64,000 bases of DNA, taken from the NCBI GenBank assembly GCA_037013495.1, contig CM072810.1, forward strand, positions 27,805,843 to 27,869,842, in the 5' to 3' direction. The notes beneath the pieces are model-generated. The model saw only the letters and a program-made list of their open reading frames with translations. It was not told the DNA's origin and did not search any database. This document shows positions 11,193-24,154 of this stretch, in pieces; the stretch's first letter is position 1, and each line of letters begins with the position of its first letter. The stretch is from Hippophae tibetana (taxonomy: Eukaryota; Streptophyta; Magnoliopsida; Rosales; Elaeagnaceae). A program made the translations under genes and the position numbers.

Positions 11193-13549
11193 CTTAAGAG
11201 CCAAGTTCTCTCCCTTCTCAAAAGTATATTACTCTCATCTTGGCCACTAGTGATGTAGTTCGAATGCCTGCCCAACATATTCATTTAACAGTAAGTTCAA
11301 TTGGCTTGTACATGGACTTAAGTAAATTAATTTGGCATGAAATGATACGGTAGTATTGGATTGATTTTCTCATTCTAATTTTCTGAAATAATAGGTCTAC
11401 CCAAGTTTTAAAAGTAGTTGATTACGTTTGAAAAATATGCAAACACTTTGTCCAAAGTTTCATCCTCTTGCATGATATAGATTTCAAAATTTCCATTCAA
11501 CTATATAATTCTAGATTTATTTCATTGTTGAAATGCTCATATGAGTGGTCTCCAAAATTTTTCATGTTCTTTTGAAGAAGTTTAATTTTAAATTCAACTT
11601 AATAATCATTTTAGAGCTCGAATTACCTTTTTTTTAATATCCCTGAAAAAGAGTCTCTTATTCCTATGAAATTTAGTAAATCTCATGGCAAGTAGAGCCA
11701 CTTTCTCTTCATTGAGATTAGAGTCATCATTTCTAACAATTGGGTTAAAAACATGTTCGCTCGGACCACTATCCTTGATGTCTTAAGAGCCAAGTTCTCT
11801 CCCTTCTCGAAAGTATATTACTCTCTTCTTGGCCACTAGTGATGTAGTTCGAATGCCTGCCCAACATATTCGTTTAATAGTAAGTTCAATTGGCTTATAC
11901 ATGGACTTAAGCAAGGTAATTTGGCATGAAAATGATAAGGTAGTATTGGAATGATTTTCTCAATCTAATTTTCTAAGCTAATAGGTCCACCCAAGTTTTA
12001 AAAGTAGTTGATTACGTTTGAAAAATATGCAAAGACTTTGTCCAAAGTTTCATCCTCTTGCATGATATAGATTTCAAAATTTCCATTCAACTATATAATT
12101 CTAGATTTATTTCATTGTTGAAATGCCCATATGAGTGGTCTCCAAAATGTTTCATGTTCTTTTGAAGAAGTTTAATTTTAAATTCAACTTAATAATCATT
12201 TTAGAGCTCGAATTACCTTTTTTTTAATATCCCTGAAAAAGGGTCTCTTATTCCTATGAAATTTAGTAAATCTCATGGCAAGTAGAGCCACTTTCTCTTC
12301 ATTGAGATTAGAGTCATCATTTCTAACAATTGGGTTAAAAACATGTTCGCTCGGACCACTATCCATGATGTCTTAAGAGCCAAGTTCTCTCCCTTCTCAA
12401 AAGTATATTACTCTCATCTTGGCCACTAGTGATGTAGTTCGAATGCCTGCCCAACATATTCATTTAACAGTAAGTTCAATTGGCTTGTACATGGACTTAA
12501 GTAAATTAATTTGGCATGAAATGATACGGTAGTATTGGATTGATTTTCTCATTCTAATTTTCTCTAATAATAGGTCTACCCAAGTTTTAAAAGTAGTTGA
12601 TTATGTTTGAAAAATATGCAAACACTTTGTCCAAAGTTTCATCCTCTTGCATGATATAGATTTCAAAATTTCCATTCAACTATATAATTCTAGATTTATT
12701 TCATTGTTGAAATGCTCATATGAGTGGTCTCCAAAATGTTTCATGTTCTTTTGAAGAAGTTTAATTTTAAATTCAACTTAATAATCATTTTAGAGCTCGA
12801 ATTACCTTTTTTTTAATATCCCTGAAAAAGGGTCTCTTATTCCTATGAAATTTAGTAAATCTCATGGCAAGTAGAGCCACTTTCTCTTCATTGAGATTAG
12901 AGTCATCATTTCTAACAATTGGGTTAAAAACATGTTCGCTCGGACCACTATCCTTGATGTCTTAAGAGCCAAGTTCTCTCCCTTCTCAAAACTATATTAC
13001 TCTCATCTTGGCCACTAGTGATGTAGTTCGAATGCCTGCCCAACATATTCATTTAACAGTAAGTTCAATTGGCTTGTACATGGACTTAAGTAAATTAATT
13101 TGGCATGAAATGATACGGTAGTATTGGATTGATTTTCTCATTCTAATTTTCTCTAATAATATTTCTACCCAAGTTTTAAAAGTAGTTGATTATGTTTGAA
13201 AAATATGCAAACACTTTGTCCAAAGTTTCATTCTCTTGCATGATATAGATTTTAAAATTTGCATTCAACTATATAATTCTAGATTTATTTTATTGTTGAA
13301 ATGCCTATATGAGTGGTCTCCAAAATGTTTCATGTTCTTTTGAAGAAGTTTAATTTTAAATTAAACTTAATAATCATTTTAGAGCTCGAATTACCTTTTT
13401 TTTAATATCCCTGAAAAAGGGTCTCTTATTCCTATGAAATTTAGTAAATCTCATGGCAAGTAGAGCCACTTTCTCTTCATTGAGATTAGAGTCATCATTT
13501 CTAACAATTGGGTTAAAAACATGTTCGCTCGGACCACTATCCATGATGT
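11193..13549 (+). repeat. Four mixed monomers
   Basis: Monomers start at 11193 (class A, CTGAAATAATAGG, CAAAATTTTTCATG, AAAAAGAGTCTC), 11782 (class B, CTCTTCTTGG, TAAGCTAATAGG, TTTAATAGTAAG), 12372 (class A) and 12961 (class A, CAAAACTATATT and TAATATTTCTACCC). The first two resemble the monomers at 17673 and 18262, eleven monomers downstream. Confidence 0.9.
12372..12960 (+). repeat. Representative class A monomer (589 bp)
   Basis: A typical copy of class A. Its diagnostic states in order are CTCAAAAGTA near base 30, TTCATTTAACAG near 90, CTTGTACATGG near 112, TAAGTAAATTAATTTGG, GAAATGATACGG, GGATTGATTTTCTCATTC, CTCTAATAATAGGTCTACCC, and GCTCATATGAGTGG in the 3-prime half. A sub-branch (for example at 1, 1179, 5302 and 6480) has TAATATTTCTACCC in place of TAATAGGTCTACCC, together with TTTTATTGTTG and GCCTATATGAG. 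The linked states, and not single bases, define the class. The orientation marked plus is only the reading orientation used here; no transcription is implied. Confidence 0.93.
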
Positions 13550-15905
13550 CTTAAGAGCCAAGTTCTCTCCCTTCTCAAAAGTATATTACTCTCATCTTGG
13601 CCACTAGTGATGTAGTTCGAATGCCTGCCCAACATATTCATTTAACAGTAAGTTCAATTGGCTTGTACATGGACTTAAGTAAATTAATTTGGCATGAAAT
13701 GATACGGTAGTATTGGATTGATTTTCTCATTCTAATTTTCTCTAATAATAGGTCTACCCAAGTTTTAAAAGTAGTTGATTACGTTTGAAAAATATGCAAA
13801 CACTTTGTCCAAAGTTTCATCCTCTTGCATGATATAGATTTCAAAATTTCCATTCAACTATATAATTCTAGATTTATTTCATTGTTGAAATGCTCATATG
13901 AGTGGTCTCCAAAATGTTTCATGTTCTTTTGAAGAAGTTTTATTTTAAATTCAACTTAATAATCATTTTAGAGCTCGAATTACCTTTTTTTTAATATCCC
14001 TGAAAAAGGGTCTCTTATTCCTATGAAATTTAGTAAATCTCATGGCAAGTAGAGCCACTTTCTCTTCATTGAGATTAGAGTCATCATTTCTAACAATTGG
14101 GTTAAAAACATGTTCGCTCGGACCACTATCCTTGATGTCTTAAGAGCCAAGTTCTCTCCCTTCTCAAAACTATATTACTCTCATCTTGGCCACTAGTGAT
14201 GTAGTTCGAATGCCTGCCCAACAAATTCATTTAACAGTAAGTTCAATTGGCTTGTACATGGACTTAAGTAAATTAATTTGGCATGAAATGATACGGTAGT
14301 ATTGGATTGATTTTCTCATTCTAATTTTCTCTAATAATATTTCTACCCAAATTTTAAAAGTAGTTGATTACGTTTGAAAAATATGCAAAGACTTTGTCCA
14401 AAGTTTCATCCTCTTGCATGATATAGATTTCAAAATTTCCATTCAACTATATAATTCTAGATTTATTTCATCGTTGAAATGCCTATATGAGTGCTATCCA
14501 AAATGTTTCATGTTATTTTGAAGAAGTTTAATTTTAAATTCAACTTAATAATCATTTTAGAGCTAGAATTACCTTTTTTTTAATATCCCTGAAAAGGGTC
14601 TCTTATTCCTATCAAATTTAGTAAATCTCATGGCAAGTAGAGCCACTTTCTCTTCATTGAGATTAAAGTTATCATTTCTAACAATTGGGTTAAAAACATG
14701 TTCGCTCGGACCACTATCCTTGATGTCTTAAGAGCCAAGTTCTCTCCCTTCTCAAAAGTATATTACTCTCATCTTGGCCACTAGTGATGTAGTTCGAATG
14801 CCTGCCCAACATATTCATTTAACAGTAAGTTCCATTGGCTTATACATGGACTTAAGCAAGGTAATTTGGCATGAAAATGATAAGGTAGTATTGGAATGAT
14901 TTTCTCAATCTAATTTTCTTTGCTAATAGGTCCACCCAAGTTTTAAAAGTAGTTGATTACGTTTGAAAAATATGCAAAGACTTTGTCCAAACTTTCATCC
15001 TCTTGCATGATATAGATTTCAAAATTTCCATTCAACTATATAATTCTAGATTTATTTCATTGTTGAAATGCCCATATGAGTGGTCTCCAAAATGTTTCAT
15101 GTTCTTTTGAAGAAGTTTAATTTTAAATTCAACTTAATAATCATTTTAGAGCTCGAATTACCTTTTTTTTAATATCCCTGAAAAAGGGTCTCTTATTCCT
15201 ATGAAATTTAGTAAATCTCATGGAAAGTAGAGCCACTTTCTCTTCATTGAGATTAGAGTCATCATTTCTAACAATTGGGTTAAAAACATGTTCGCTCGGA
15301 CCACTATCCTTGATGTCTTAAGAGCCATGTTCTCTCCCTTCTCAAAAGTATATTACTCTCATCTTGGCCACTAGTGATGTAGTTCGAATGCCTGCCCAAC
15401 ATATTCATTTAACAGTAAGTTCAATTGGCTTGTACATGGACTTAAGTAAATTAATTTGGCATGAAATGATAAGGTAGTATTGGATTGATTTTCTCATTCT
15501 AATTTTCTCTAATAATAGGTCTACCCAAGTTTTAAAAGTAGTTGATTATGTTTGAAAAATATGCAAACACTTTGTCCAAAGTTTCATCCTCTTGCATGAT
15601 ATAGATTTCAAAATTTCCATTCAACTATATAATTCTAGATTTATTTCATTGTTGAAATGCTCATATGAGTGGTCTCCAAAATGTTTCATGTTCTTTTGAA
15701 GAAGTTTAATTTTAAATTCAACTTAATAATCATTTTAGAGCTCGAATTACCTTTTTTTTAATATCCCTGAAAAAGGGTTTCTTATTCCTATGAAATTTAG
15801 TAAATCTCATGGCAAGTAGAGCCACTTTCTCTTCATTGAGATTAGAGTCATCATTTCTAACAATTGGGTTAAAAACATGTTCGCTCGGACCACTATCCAT
15901 GATGT
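13550..15905 (+). repeat. Four-monomer unit U, copy 1
   Basis: Monomers start at 13550 (class A, GAAGTTTTATTTT), 14139 (class A start with CAAAACTATATT, then CATCGTTGAAATG, GAGTGCTATCC, GAGCTAGAATT and CCTATCAAATTT), 14727 (class B, TCCATTGGC) and 15317 (class A, with GAGCCATGTTC and GGGTTTCTTATT). All four markers of the first three monomers recur 2356 bp downstream. Confidence 0.94.
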
Positions 15906-18261
15906 CTTAAGAGCCAAGTTCTCTCCCTTCTCAAAAGTATATTACTCTCATCTTGGCCACTAGTGATGTAGTTCGAATGCCTGCCCAACATATTCATTTA
16001 ACAGTAAGTTCAATTGGCTTGTACATGGACTTAAGTAAATTAATTTGGCATGAAATGATACGGTAGTATTGGATTGATTTTCTCATTCTAATTTTCTCTA
16101 ATAATAGGTCTACCCAAGTTTTAAAAGTAGTTGATTACGTTTGAAAAATATGCAAACACTTTGTCCAAAGTTTCATCCTCTTGCATGATATAGATTTCAA
16201 AATTTCCATTCAACTATATAATTCTAGATTTATTTCATTGTTGAAATGCTCATATGAGTGGTCTCCAAAATGTTTCATGTTCTTTTGAAGAAGTTTTATT
16301 TTAAATTCAACTTAATAATCATTTTAGAGCTCGAATTACCTTTTTTTTAATATCCCTGAAAAAGGGTCTCTTATTCCTATGAAATTTAGTAAATCTCATG
16401 GCAAGTAGAGCCACTTTCTCTTCATTGAGATTAGAGTCATCATTTCTAACAATTGGGTTAAAAACATGTTCGCTCGGACCACTATCCTTGATGTCTTAAG
16501 AGCCAAGTTCTCTCCCTTCTCAAAACTATATTACTCTCATCTTGGCCACTAGTGATGTAGTTCGAATGCCTGCCCAACAAATTCATTTAACAGTAAGTTC
16601 AATTGGCTTGTACATGGACTTAAGTAAATTAATTTGGCATGAAATGATACGGTAGTATTGGATTGATTTTCTCATTCTAATTTTCTCTAATAATATTTCT
16701 ACCCAAATTTTAAAAGTAGTTGATTACGTTTGAAAAATATGCAAAGACTTTGTCCAAAGTTTCATCCTCTTGCATGATATAGATTTCAAAATTTCCATTC
16801 AACTATATAATTCTAGATTTATTTCATCGTTGAAATGCCTATATGAGTGCTATCCAAAATGTTTCATGTTATTTTGAAGAAGTTTAATTTTAAATTCAAC
16901 TTAATAATCATTTTAGAGCTAGAATTACCTTTTTTTTAATATCCCTGAAAAGGGTCTCTTATTCCTATCAAATTTAGTAAATCTCATGGCAAGTAGAGCT
17001 ACTTTCTCTTCATTGAGATTAAAGTTATCATTTCTAACAATTGGGTTAAAAACATGTTCGCTCGGACCACTATCCTTGATGTCTTAAGAGCCAAGTTCTC
17101 TCCCTTCTCAAAAGTATATTACTCTCATCTTGGCCACTAGTGATGTAGTTCGAATGCCTGCCCAACATATTCATTTAACAGTAAGTTCCATTGGCTTATA
17201 CATGGACTTAAGCAAGGTAATTTGGCATGAAAATGATAAGGTAGTATTGGAATGATTTTCTCAATCTAATTTTCTTTGCTAATAGGTCCACCCAAGTTTT
17301 AAAAGTAGTTGATTACGTTTGAAAAATATGCAAAGACTTTGTCCAAACTTTCATCCTCTTGCATGATATAGATTTCAAAATTTCCATTCAACTATATAAT
17401 TCTAGATTTATTTCATTGTTGAAATGCCCATATGAGTGGTCTCCAAAATGTTTCATGTTCTTTTGAAGAAGTTTAATTTTAAATTCAACTTAATAATCAT
17501 TTTAGAGCTCGAATTACCTTTTTTTTAATATCCCTGAAAAAGGGTCTCTTATTCCTATGAAATTTAGTAAATCTCATGGAAAGTAGAGCCACTTTCTCTT
17601 CATTGAGATTAGAGTCATCATTTCTAACAATTGGGTTAAAAACATGTTCGCTCGGACCACTATCCTTGATGTCTTAAGAGCCATGTTCTCTCCCTTCTCA
17701 AAAGTATATTACTCTCATCTTGGCCACTAGTGATGTAGTTTGAATGCCTGCCCAACATATTCATTTAACAATAAGTTAAATTGGCTTGTACATGGACTTA
17801 AGTAAATTAATTTGGCATGAAATGATACGGTAGTATTGGATTGATTTTCTCATTCTAATTTTCTGAAATAATAGGTCTACCCAAGTTTTAAAAGTAGTTG
17901 ATTACGTTTGAAAAATATGCAAACACTTTGTCCAAAGTTTCATCCTCTTGCATGATATAGATTTCAAAATTTCCATTCAACTATATAATTCTAGATTTAT
18001 TTCATTGTTGAAATGCTCATATGAGTGGTCTCCAAAATTTTTCATGTTCTTTTGAAGAAGTTTAATTTTAAATTCAACTTAATAATCATTTTAGTGCTCG
18101 AATTACCTTTTTATTAATATCCCTGAAAAAGGGTCTCTTCTTCCTATGAAATTTAGTAAATCTCATGGCAAGTAGAGCCACTTTCTCTTCATTGAGATTA
18201 GAGTCATCATTTCTAACAATTGGGTTAAAAACATGTTCGCTCGGACCACTATCCTTGATGT
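15906..18261 (+). repeat. Four-monomer unit U, copy 2
   Basis: Monomers start at 15906, 16495, 17083 and 17673, each exactly 2356 bp after its partner. The first three match; the fourth shares GAGCCATGTTC at its start and then departs (AGTTTGAATGCC, AATAAGTTAAATTGG, CTGAAATAATAGG), resembling the monomer at 11193. The joint therefore lies in the first part of the monomer at 17673. Confidence 0.94.
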
Positions 18262-20028
18262 CTTAAGAGCCAAGTTCTCTCCCTTCTCGAAAGTATATTA
18301 CTCTCTTCTTGGCCACTAGTGATGTAGTTCGAATGCCTGCCCAACATATTCGTTTAACAGTAAGTTCAATTGGCTTATACATGGACTTAAGCAAGGTAAT
18401 TTGGCATGAAAATGATAAGGTAGTATTGGAATGATTTTCTCAATCTAATTTTCTAAGCTAATAGGTCCACCCAAGTTTTAAAAGTAGTTGATTACGTTTG
18501 AAAAATATGCAAAGACTTGGCCAAAGTTTCATCCTCTTGCATGATATAGATTTCAAAATTTCCATTCAACTATATAATTCTAGATTTATTTCATCGTTGA
18601 AATGCCTATATGAGTGCTATCCAAAATGTTTCATGTTATTTTGAAGAAGTTTAATTTTAAATTCAACTTAATAATCATTTTAGAGATAGAATTACCTTTT
18701 TTTTAATATCCCTGAAAAAGGATCTCTTATTCCTATGAAATTTAGTAAATCTCATGGCAAGTAGAGCCACTTTCTCTTCATTGAGATTAAAGTTATCATT
18801 TCTAACAATTGGGTTAAAAACATGTTCGCTCGGACCACTATCCTTGATGTCTTAAGAGCCAAGTTCTCTCCCTTCTCAAAAGTATATTACTCTCATCTTG
18901 GCCACTAGTGATGTAGTTCGAATGCCTGCCCAACATATTCATTTAACAGTAAGTTCAATTGGCTTGTACATGGACTTAAGTAAATTAATTTGGCATGAAA
19001 TGATACGGTAGTATTGGATTGATTTTCTCATTCTAATTTTCTCAAATAATAGGTCTACCCAAGTTTTAAAAGTAGTTGATTACGTTTGAAAAATATGCAA
19101 ACACTTTGTCCAAAGTTTCATCCTCTTGCATGATATAGATTTCAAAATTTCCATTCAACTATATAATTCTAGATTTATTTCATTGTTGAAATGCTCATAT
19201 GAGTGGTCTCCAAAATGTTTCATGTTCTTTTGAAGAAGTTTAATTTTAAATTCAACTTAATAATCATTTTAGAGCTCGAATTACCTTTTTTTAATATCCC
19301 TAAAAAAGGGTCTCTTCTTCCTATGAAATTTAGTAAATCTCATGGCAAGTAGAGCCACTTTCTCTTCATTGAGATTAGAGTTATCATTTCTAACAATTGG
19401 GTTAAAAACATGTTCGCTCGGACCACTATCCTTGATGTCTTAAGAGCCAAGTTCTCTCCCTTCTCGAAAGTATATTACTCTCATCTTGGCCACTAGTGAT
19501 GTAGTTCGAATGCCTGCCCAACATATTCGTTTAACAGTAAGTTCAATTGGCTTATACATGGACTTAAGCAAGGTAATTTGGCATGAAAATAATAAGGTAG
19601 TATTGGAATGATTTTCTCAATCTAATTTTCTTTGCTAATAGGTCCACCCAAGTTTTAAAAGTAGTTGATTACGTTTGAAAAATATGCAAAGACTTTGTCC
19701 AAAGTTTCATCCTCTTGCATGATATAGATTTCAAAATTTCCATTCAACTATATAATTCTAGATTTATTTCATCGTTGAAATGCCTATATGAGTGCTATCC
19801 AAAATGTTTCATGTTATTTTGAAGAAGTTTAATTTTAAATTCAACTTAATAATCATTTTAGAGCTAGAATTACCTTTTTTTTAATATCCCTGAAAAAGGG
19901 TCTCTTATTCCTATGAAATTTAGTAAATCTCATGGAAAGTAGAGCCACTTTCTCTTCATTGAGATTAGAGTCATCATTTCTAACAATTGGGTTAAAAACA
20001 TGTTCGCTCGGACCACTATCCTTGATGT
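18262..20028 (+). repeat. Three mixed monomers
   Basis: Monomers start at 18262 (class B, CTCTTCTTGG, with a CATCGTTG and GTGCTATCC 3-prime end), 18851 (class A, CTCAAATAATAGG) and 19439 (class B, GAAAATAATAAGG, CATCGTTG and GTGCTATCC). The first has a private one-base loss, GACTTGGCCAAAG for GACTTTGTCCAAAG, near 18516. Confidence 0.9.
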
Positions 20029-23000
20029 CTTAAGAGCCAAGTTCTCTCCCTTCTCAAAAGTATATTACTCTCATCTTGGCCACTAGTGATGTAGTTCGAA
20101 TGCCTGCCCAACATATTCATTTAACAGTAAGTTCAATTGGCTTGTACATGGACTTAAGTAAATTAATTTGGCATGAAATGATACGGTAGTATTGGATTGA
20201 TTTTCTCATTCTAATTTTCTCTAATAATAGGTCTACCCAAGTTTTAAAAGTAGTTGATTACGTTTGAAAAATATGCAAACACTTTGTCCAAAGTTTCATC
20301 CCCTTGCATGATATAGATTTCAAAATTTCCATTCAACTATATAATTCTAGATTTATTTCATTGTTGAAATGCTCATATGAGTGGTCTCCAAAATTTTTCA
20401 TGTTCTTTTGAAGAAGTTTAATTTTAAATTCAACTTAATAATCATTTTAGAGCTCGAATTACCTTTTTTTAATATCCCTGAAAAAGGGTCTCTTCTTCCT
20501 ATGAAATTTAGTAAATCTCATGGCAAGTAGAGCCACTTTCTCTTCATTGAGATTAGAGTCATCATTTCTAACAATTGGGTTAAAAACATGTTCGTTCGGA
20601 CCACTATCCTTGATGTCTTAAGAGCCAAGTTCTCTCCCTTCTCGAAAGTATATTACTCTCTTCTTGGCCACTAGTGATGTAGTTCGAATGCCTGCCCAAC
20701 ATATTCGTTTAACAGTAAGTTCAATTGGCTTATACATGGACTTAAGCAAGGTAATTTGGCATGAAAATAATAAGGTAGTATTGGAATGATTTTCTCAATC
20801 TAATTTTCTTTGCTAATAGGTCCACCCAAGTTTTAAAAGTAGTTGATTACGTTTGAAAAATATGCAAAGACTTTGTCCAAAGTTTCATCCTCTTGCATGA
20901 TATAGATTTCAAAATTTCCATTCAACTATATAATTCTAGATTTATTTTATTGTTGAAATGCCTATATGAGTGGTCTCCAAAATGTTTCATGTTCTTTTGA
21001 AGAAGTTTAATTTTAAATTCAACTTAATAATCATTTTAGAGCTCGAATTACCTTTTTTTTAATATCCCTGGAAAAGGGTCTCTTGTTCCTATGACATTTA
21101 GTAAATCTCACCGCAAGTAGAGCCACTTTCTCTTCATTGAGATAAGAGTCATCATTTCTAACAATTGGGTTAAAAACATGTTCGCTCGGACCACTATCCT
21201 TGATGTCTTATGAGCCAAGTTCTCTCCCTTCTCAAAAGTATATTACTCTCATCTTGGCCACTAGTGATGTAGTTCGAATGCCTCCCCAACATATTCATTT
21301 AACAGTAAGTTCAATTGGCTTGTACATGGACTTAAGTAAATTAATTTGGCATGAAATGATACGGTAGTATTGGATTGATTTTCTCATTCTAATTTTCTCT
21401 AATAATATTTCTACCCAAGTTTTAAAAGTAGTTGATTATGTTTGAAAAATATGCAAACACTTTGTCCAAAGTTTCATCCTCTTGCATGATATAGATTTTA
21501 AAATTTGCATTCAACTATATAATTCTAGATTTATTTTATTGTTGAAATGCCTATATGAGTGGTCTCCAAAATGTTTCATGTTCTTTTGAGGAAGTTTAAT
21601 TTTAAATTCAACTTAATAATCATTTTAGAGCTCGAATTACCTTTTTTTAATATCCCTGAAAAAGGGTCTCTTCTTCCTATGAAATTTAGTAAATCTCACG
21701 GCAAGTAGAGCCACTTTCTCTTCATTGAGATTAGAGTCATCATTTCTAACAATTGGGTTAAAAACATGTTTGCTCGGACCACTATCCTTGATGTCTTAAG
21801 AGCCAAGCTCTCTCCCTTCTCGAAAGTATATTACTCTCATCTTGGCCACTAGTGATGTAGTTCGAATGCCTGCCCAACATATTCGTTTTACAGTAAGTTC
21901 CATTGGCTTATACATGGACTTAAGCATGGTAATTTGGCATGAAAATGATAAGGTAGTATTGGAATGATTTTCTCAATCTAATTTTCTTTGCTAATAGGTC
22001 CACCCAAGTTTTAAAAGTAGTTGATTACGTTTGAAAAATATGCAAAGACTTTGTCCAAAGTTTCATCCTCTTGCATGATATAGATTTCAAAATTTCCATT
22101 CAACTATATAATTCTAGATTTATTTCATGGTTGAAATGCCCATATGAGTGGTCTCCAAAATGTTTCATGTTCTTTTGAAGAAGTTTAATTTTAAATTTAA
22201 CTTAATAATCATTTTTTGAGCTCGAATTACCTTTTTTTTAATATCCCTGAAAAAGGGTCTCTTATTCCTATGAAATTTAGTAAATCTCATGGAAAGTAGA
22301 GCCACTTTCTCTTCATTGAGATTAGAGTCATCATTTCTAACAATTGGGTTAAAAACATGTTCGCTCGGACCACTATCCTTGATGTCTTAAGAGCCAAGTT
22401 CTCTCCCTTCTCAAAAGTATATTACTCTCATCTTGGCCACTAGTGATGTAGTTCGAATGCCTGCCCAACATATTCATTTAACAGTAAGTTCAATTGGCTT
22501 GTACATGGACTTAAGTAAATTAATTTGGCATGAAATTATACGGTAGTATTGGATTGATTTTCTCATTCTTATTTTCTCAAATAATAGGTCTACCCAAGTT
22601 TTAAAAGTAGTTGATTACGTTTGAAAAATATGCAAACACTTTGTCCAAAGTTTCATCCTCTTGCATGATATAGATTTCAAAATTTCCATTCAACTATATA
22701 ATTCTAGATTTATTTCATTGTTGAAATGCTCATATGAGTGGTCTCCAAAATTTTTCATGTTCTTTTGAAGAAGTTTAATTTTAAATTCAACTTAATAATC
22801 ATTTTAGAGCTCGAATTACCTTTTTTTTAATATCCTTGAAAAAGGGTCTCTTCTTCCTATGAAATTTAGTAAATCTCATGGCAAGTAGAGCCACTTTCTC
22901 TTCATTGAGATTAGAGTCATCATTTCTTACAATTGGGTTAAAAACATGTTCGCTCGGACCACTATCCTTGATGTCTTAAGAGCCAAGTTCTCTCCCTTCT

Positions 23001-24154
23001 CGAAAGTATATTACTCTCTTCTTGGCCACTAGTGATGTAGTTCGAATGCCTGCCCAACATATTCGTTTAACAGTAAGTTCAATTGGCTTATACATGGACT
23101 TAAGCAAGGTAATTTGGCATGAAAATGATAAGGTAGTATTGGAATGATTTTCTCAATCTAATTTTCTAAGCTAATAGGTCAACCCAAGTTTTAAAAGTAG
23201 TTGATTACGTTTGAGAAATATGCAAAGACTTTGTCCAAAGGTTCATCCTCTTGCATGATATAGATTTCAAAATTTCCATTCAACTATATAATTCTAGATT
23301 TATTTCATTGTTGAAATGCCCATATGAGTGGTCTCCAAAATGTTTCATGTTCTTTTGAAGAAGTTAAATTTTAAATTCAACTTAATAATCATTTTAGAGC
23401 TCGAATTACCTTTTTTTTAATATCCCTGAAAAAGGGTCTCTTATTCCTATGAAATTTAGTAAATCTCATGGCAAGTAGAGCCACTTTCTCTTCATTGAGA
23501 TTAGAGTCATCATTTCTAACAATTGGGTTAAAAACATGTTCGCTCGGACCACTATCCTTGATGTCTTAAGAGCCAAGTTCTCTCCCTTCTCGAAAGTATA
23601 TTACTCTCATCTTGGCCACTAGTGATGTAGTTCGAATGCCTGCCCAACATATTCGTTTAACAGTAAGTTCAATTGGCTTATACATGGACTTAAGCAAGGT
23701 AATTTGGCATGAAAATAATAAGGTAGTATTGGAATGATTTTCTCAATCTAATTTTCTTTGCTAATAGGTCCACCCAAGTTTTAAAAGTAGTTGATTACGT
23801 TTGAAAAATATGCAAAGACTTTGTCCAAAGTTTCATCCTCTTGCATGATATAGATTTCAAAATTTCCATTCAACTATATAATTCTAGATTTATTTTATTG
23901 TTGAAATGCCTATATGAGTGGTCTCCAAAATGTTTCATGTTCTTTTGAAGATGTTTAATTTTAAATTCAACTTAATAATCATTTTAGAGCTCGAATTACC
24001 TTTTTTTTAATATCCCTGGAAAAGGGTCTCTTGTTCCTATGACATTTAGTAAATCTCAAGGCAAGTAGAGCCACTTTCTCTTCATTGAGATAAGAGTCAT
24101 CATTTCTAACAATTGGGTTAAAAACATGTTCGCTCGGACCACTATCCTTGATGT
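20029..24154 (+). repeat. Seven-monomer unit V, copy 1
   Basis: Monomers start at 20029, 20617, 21207, 21795, 22386, 22975 and 23565, in order A, B, A, B, A, B, B. Markers are CCCTGGAAAAGG and CTATGACATTTAG (second), GCCTCCCCAAC and TTTTGAGGAAG (third), AAGCATGGTAATTTGG (fourth), GAAATTATACGG and TTCTTATTTTC (fifth), TTGAGAAATATG and GAAGTTAAATTTT (sixth), and GAAAATAATAAGG (seventh). The third monomer begins with CTTATG instead of CTTAAG. The order recurs at 25924 and, minus its first monomer, at 31229. Confidence 0.94.
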
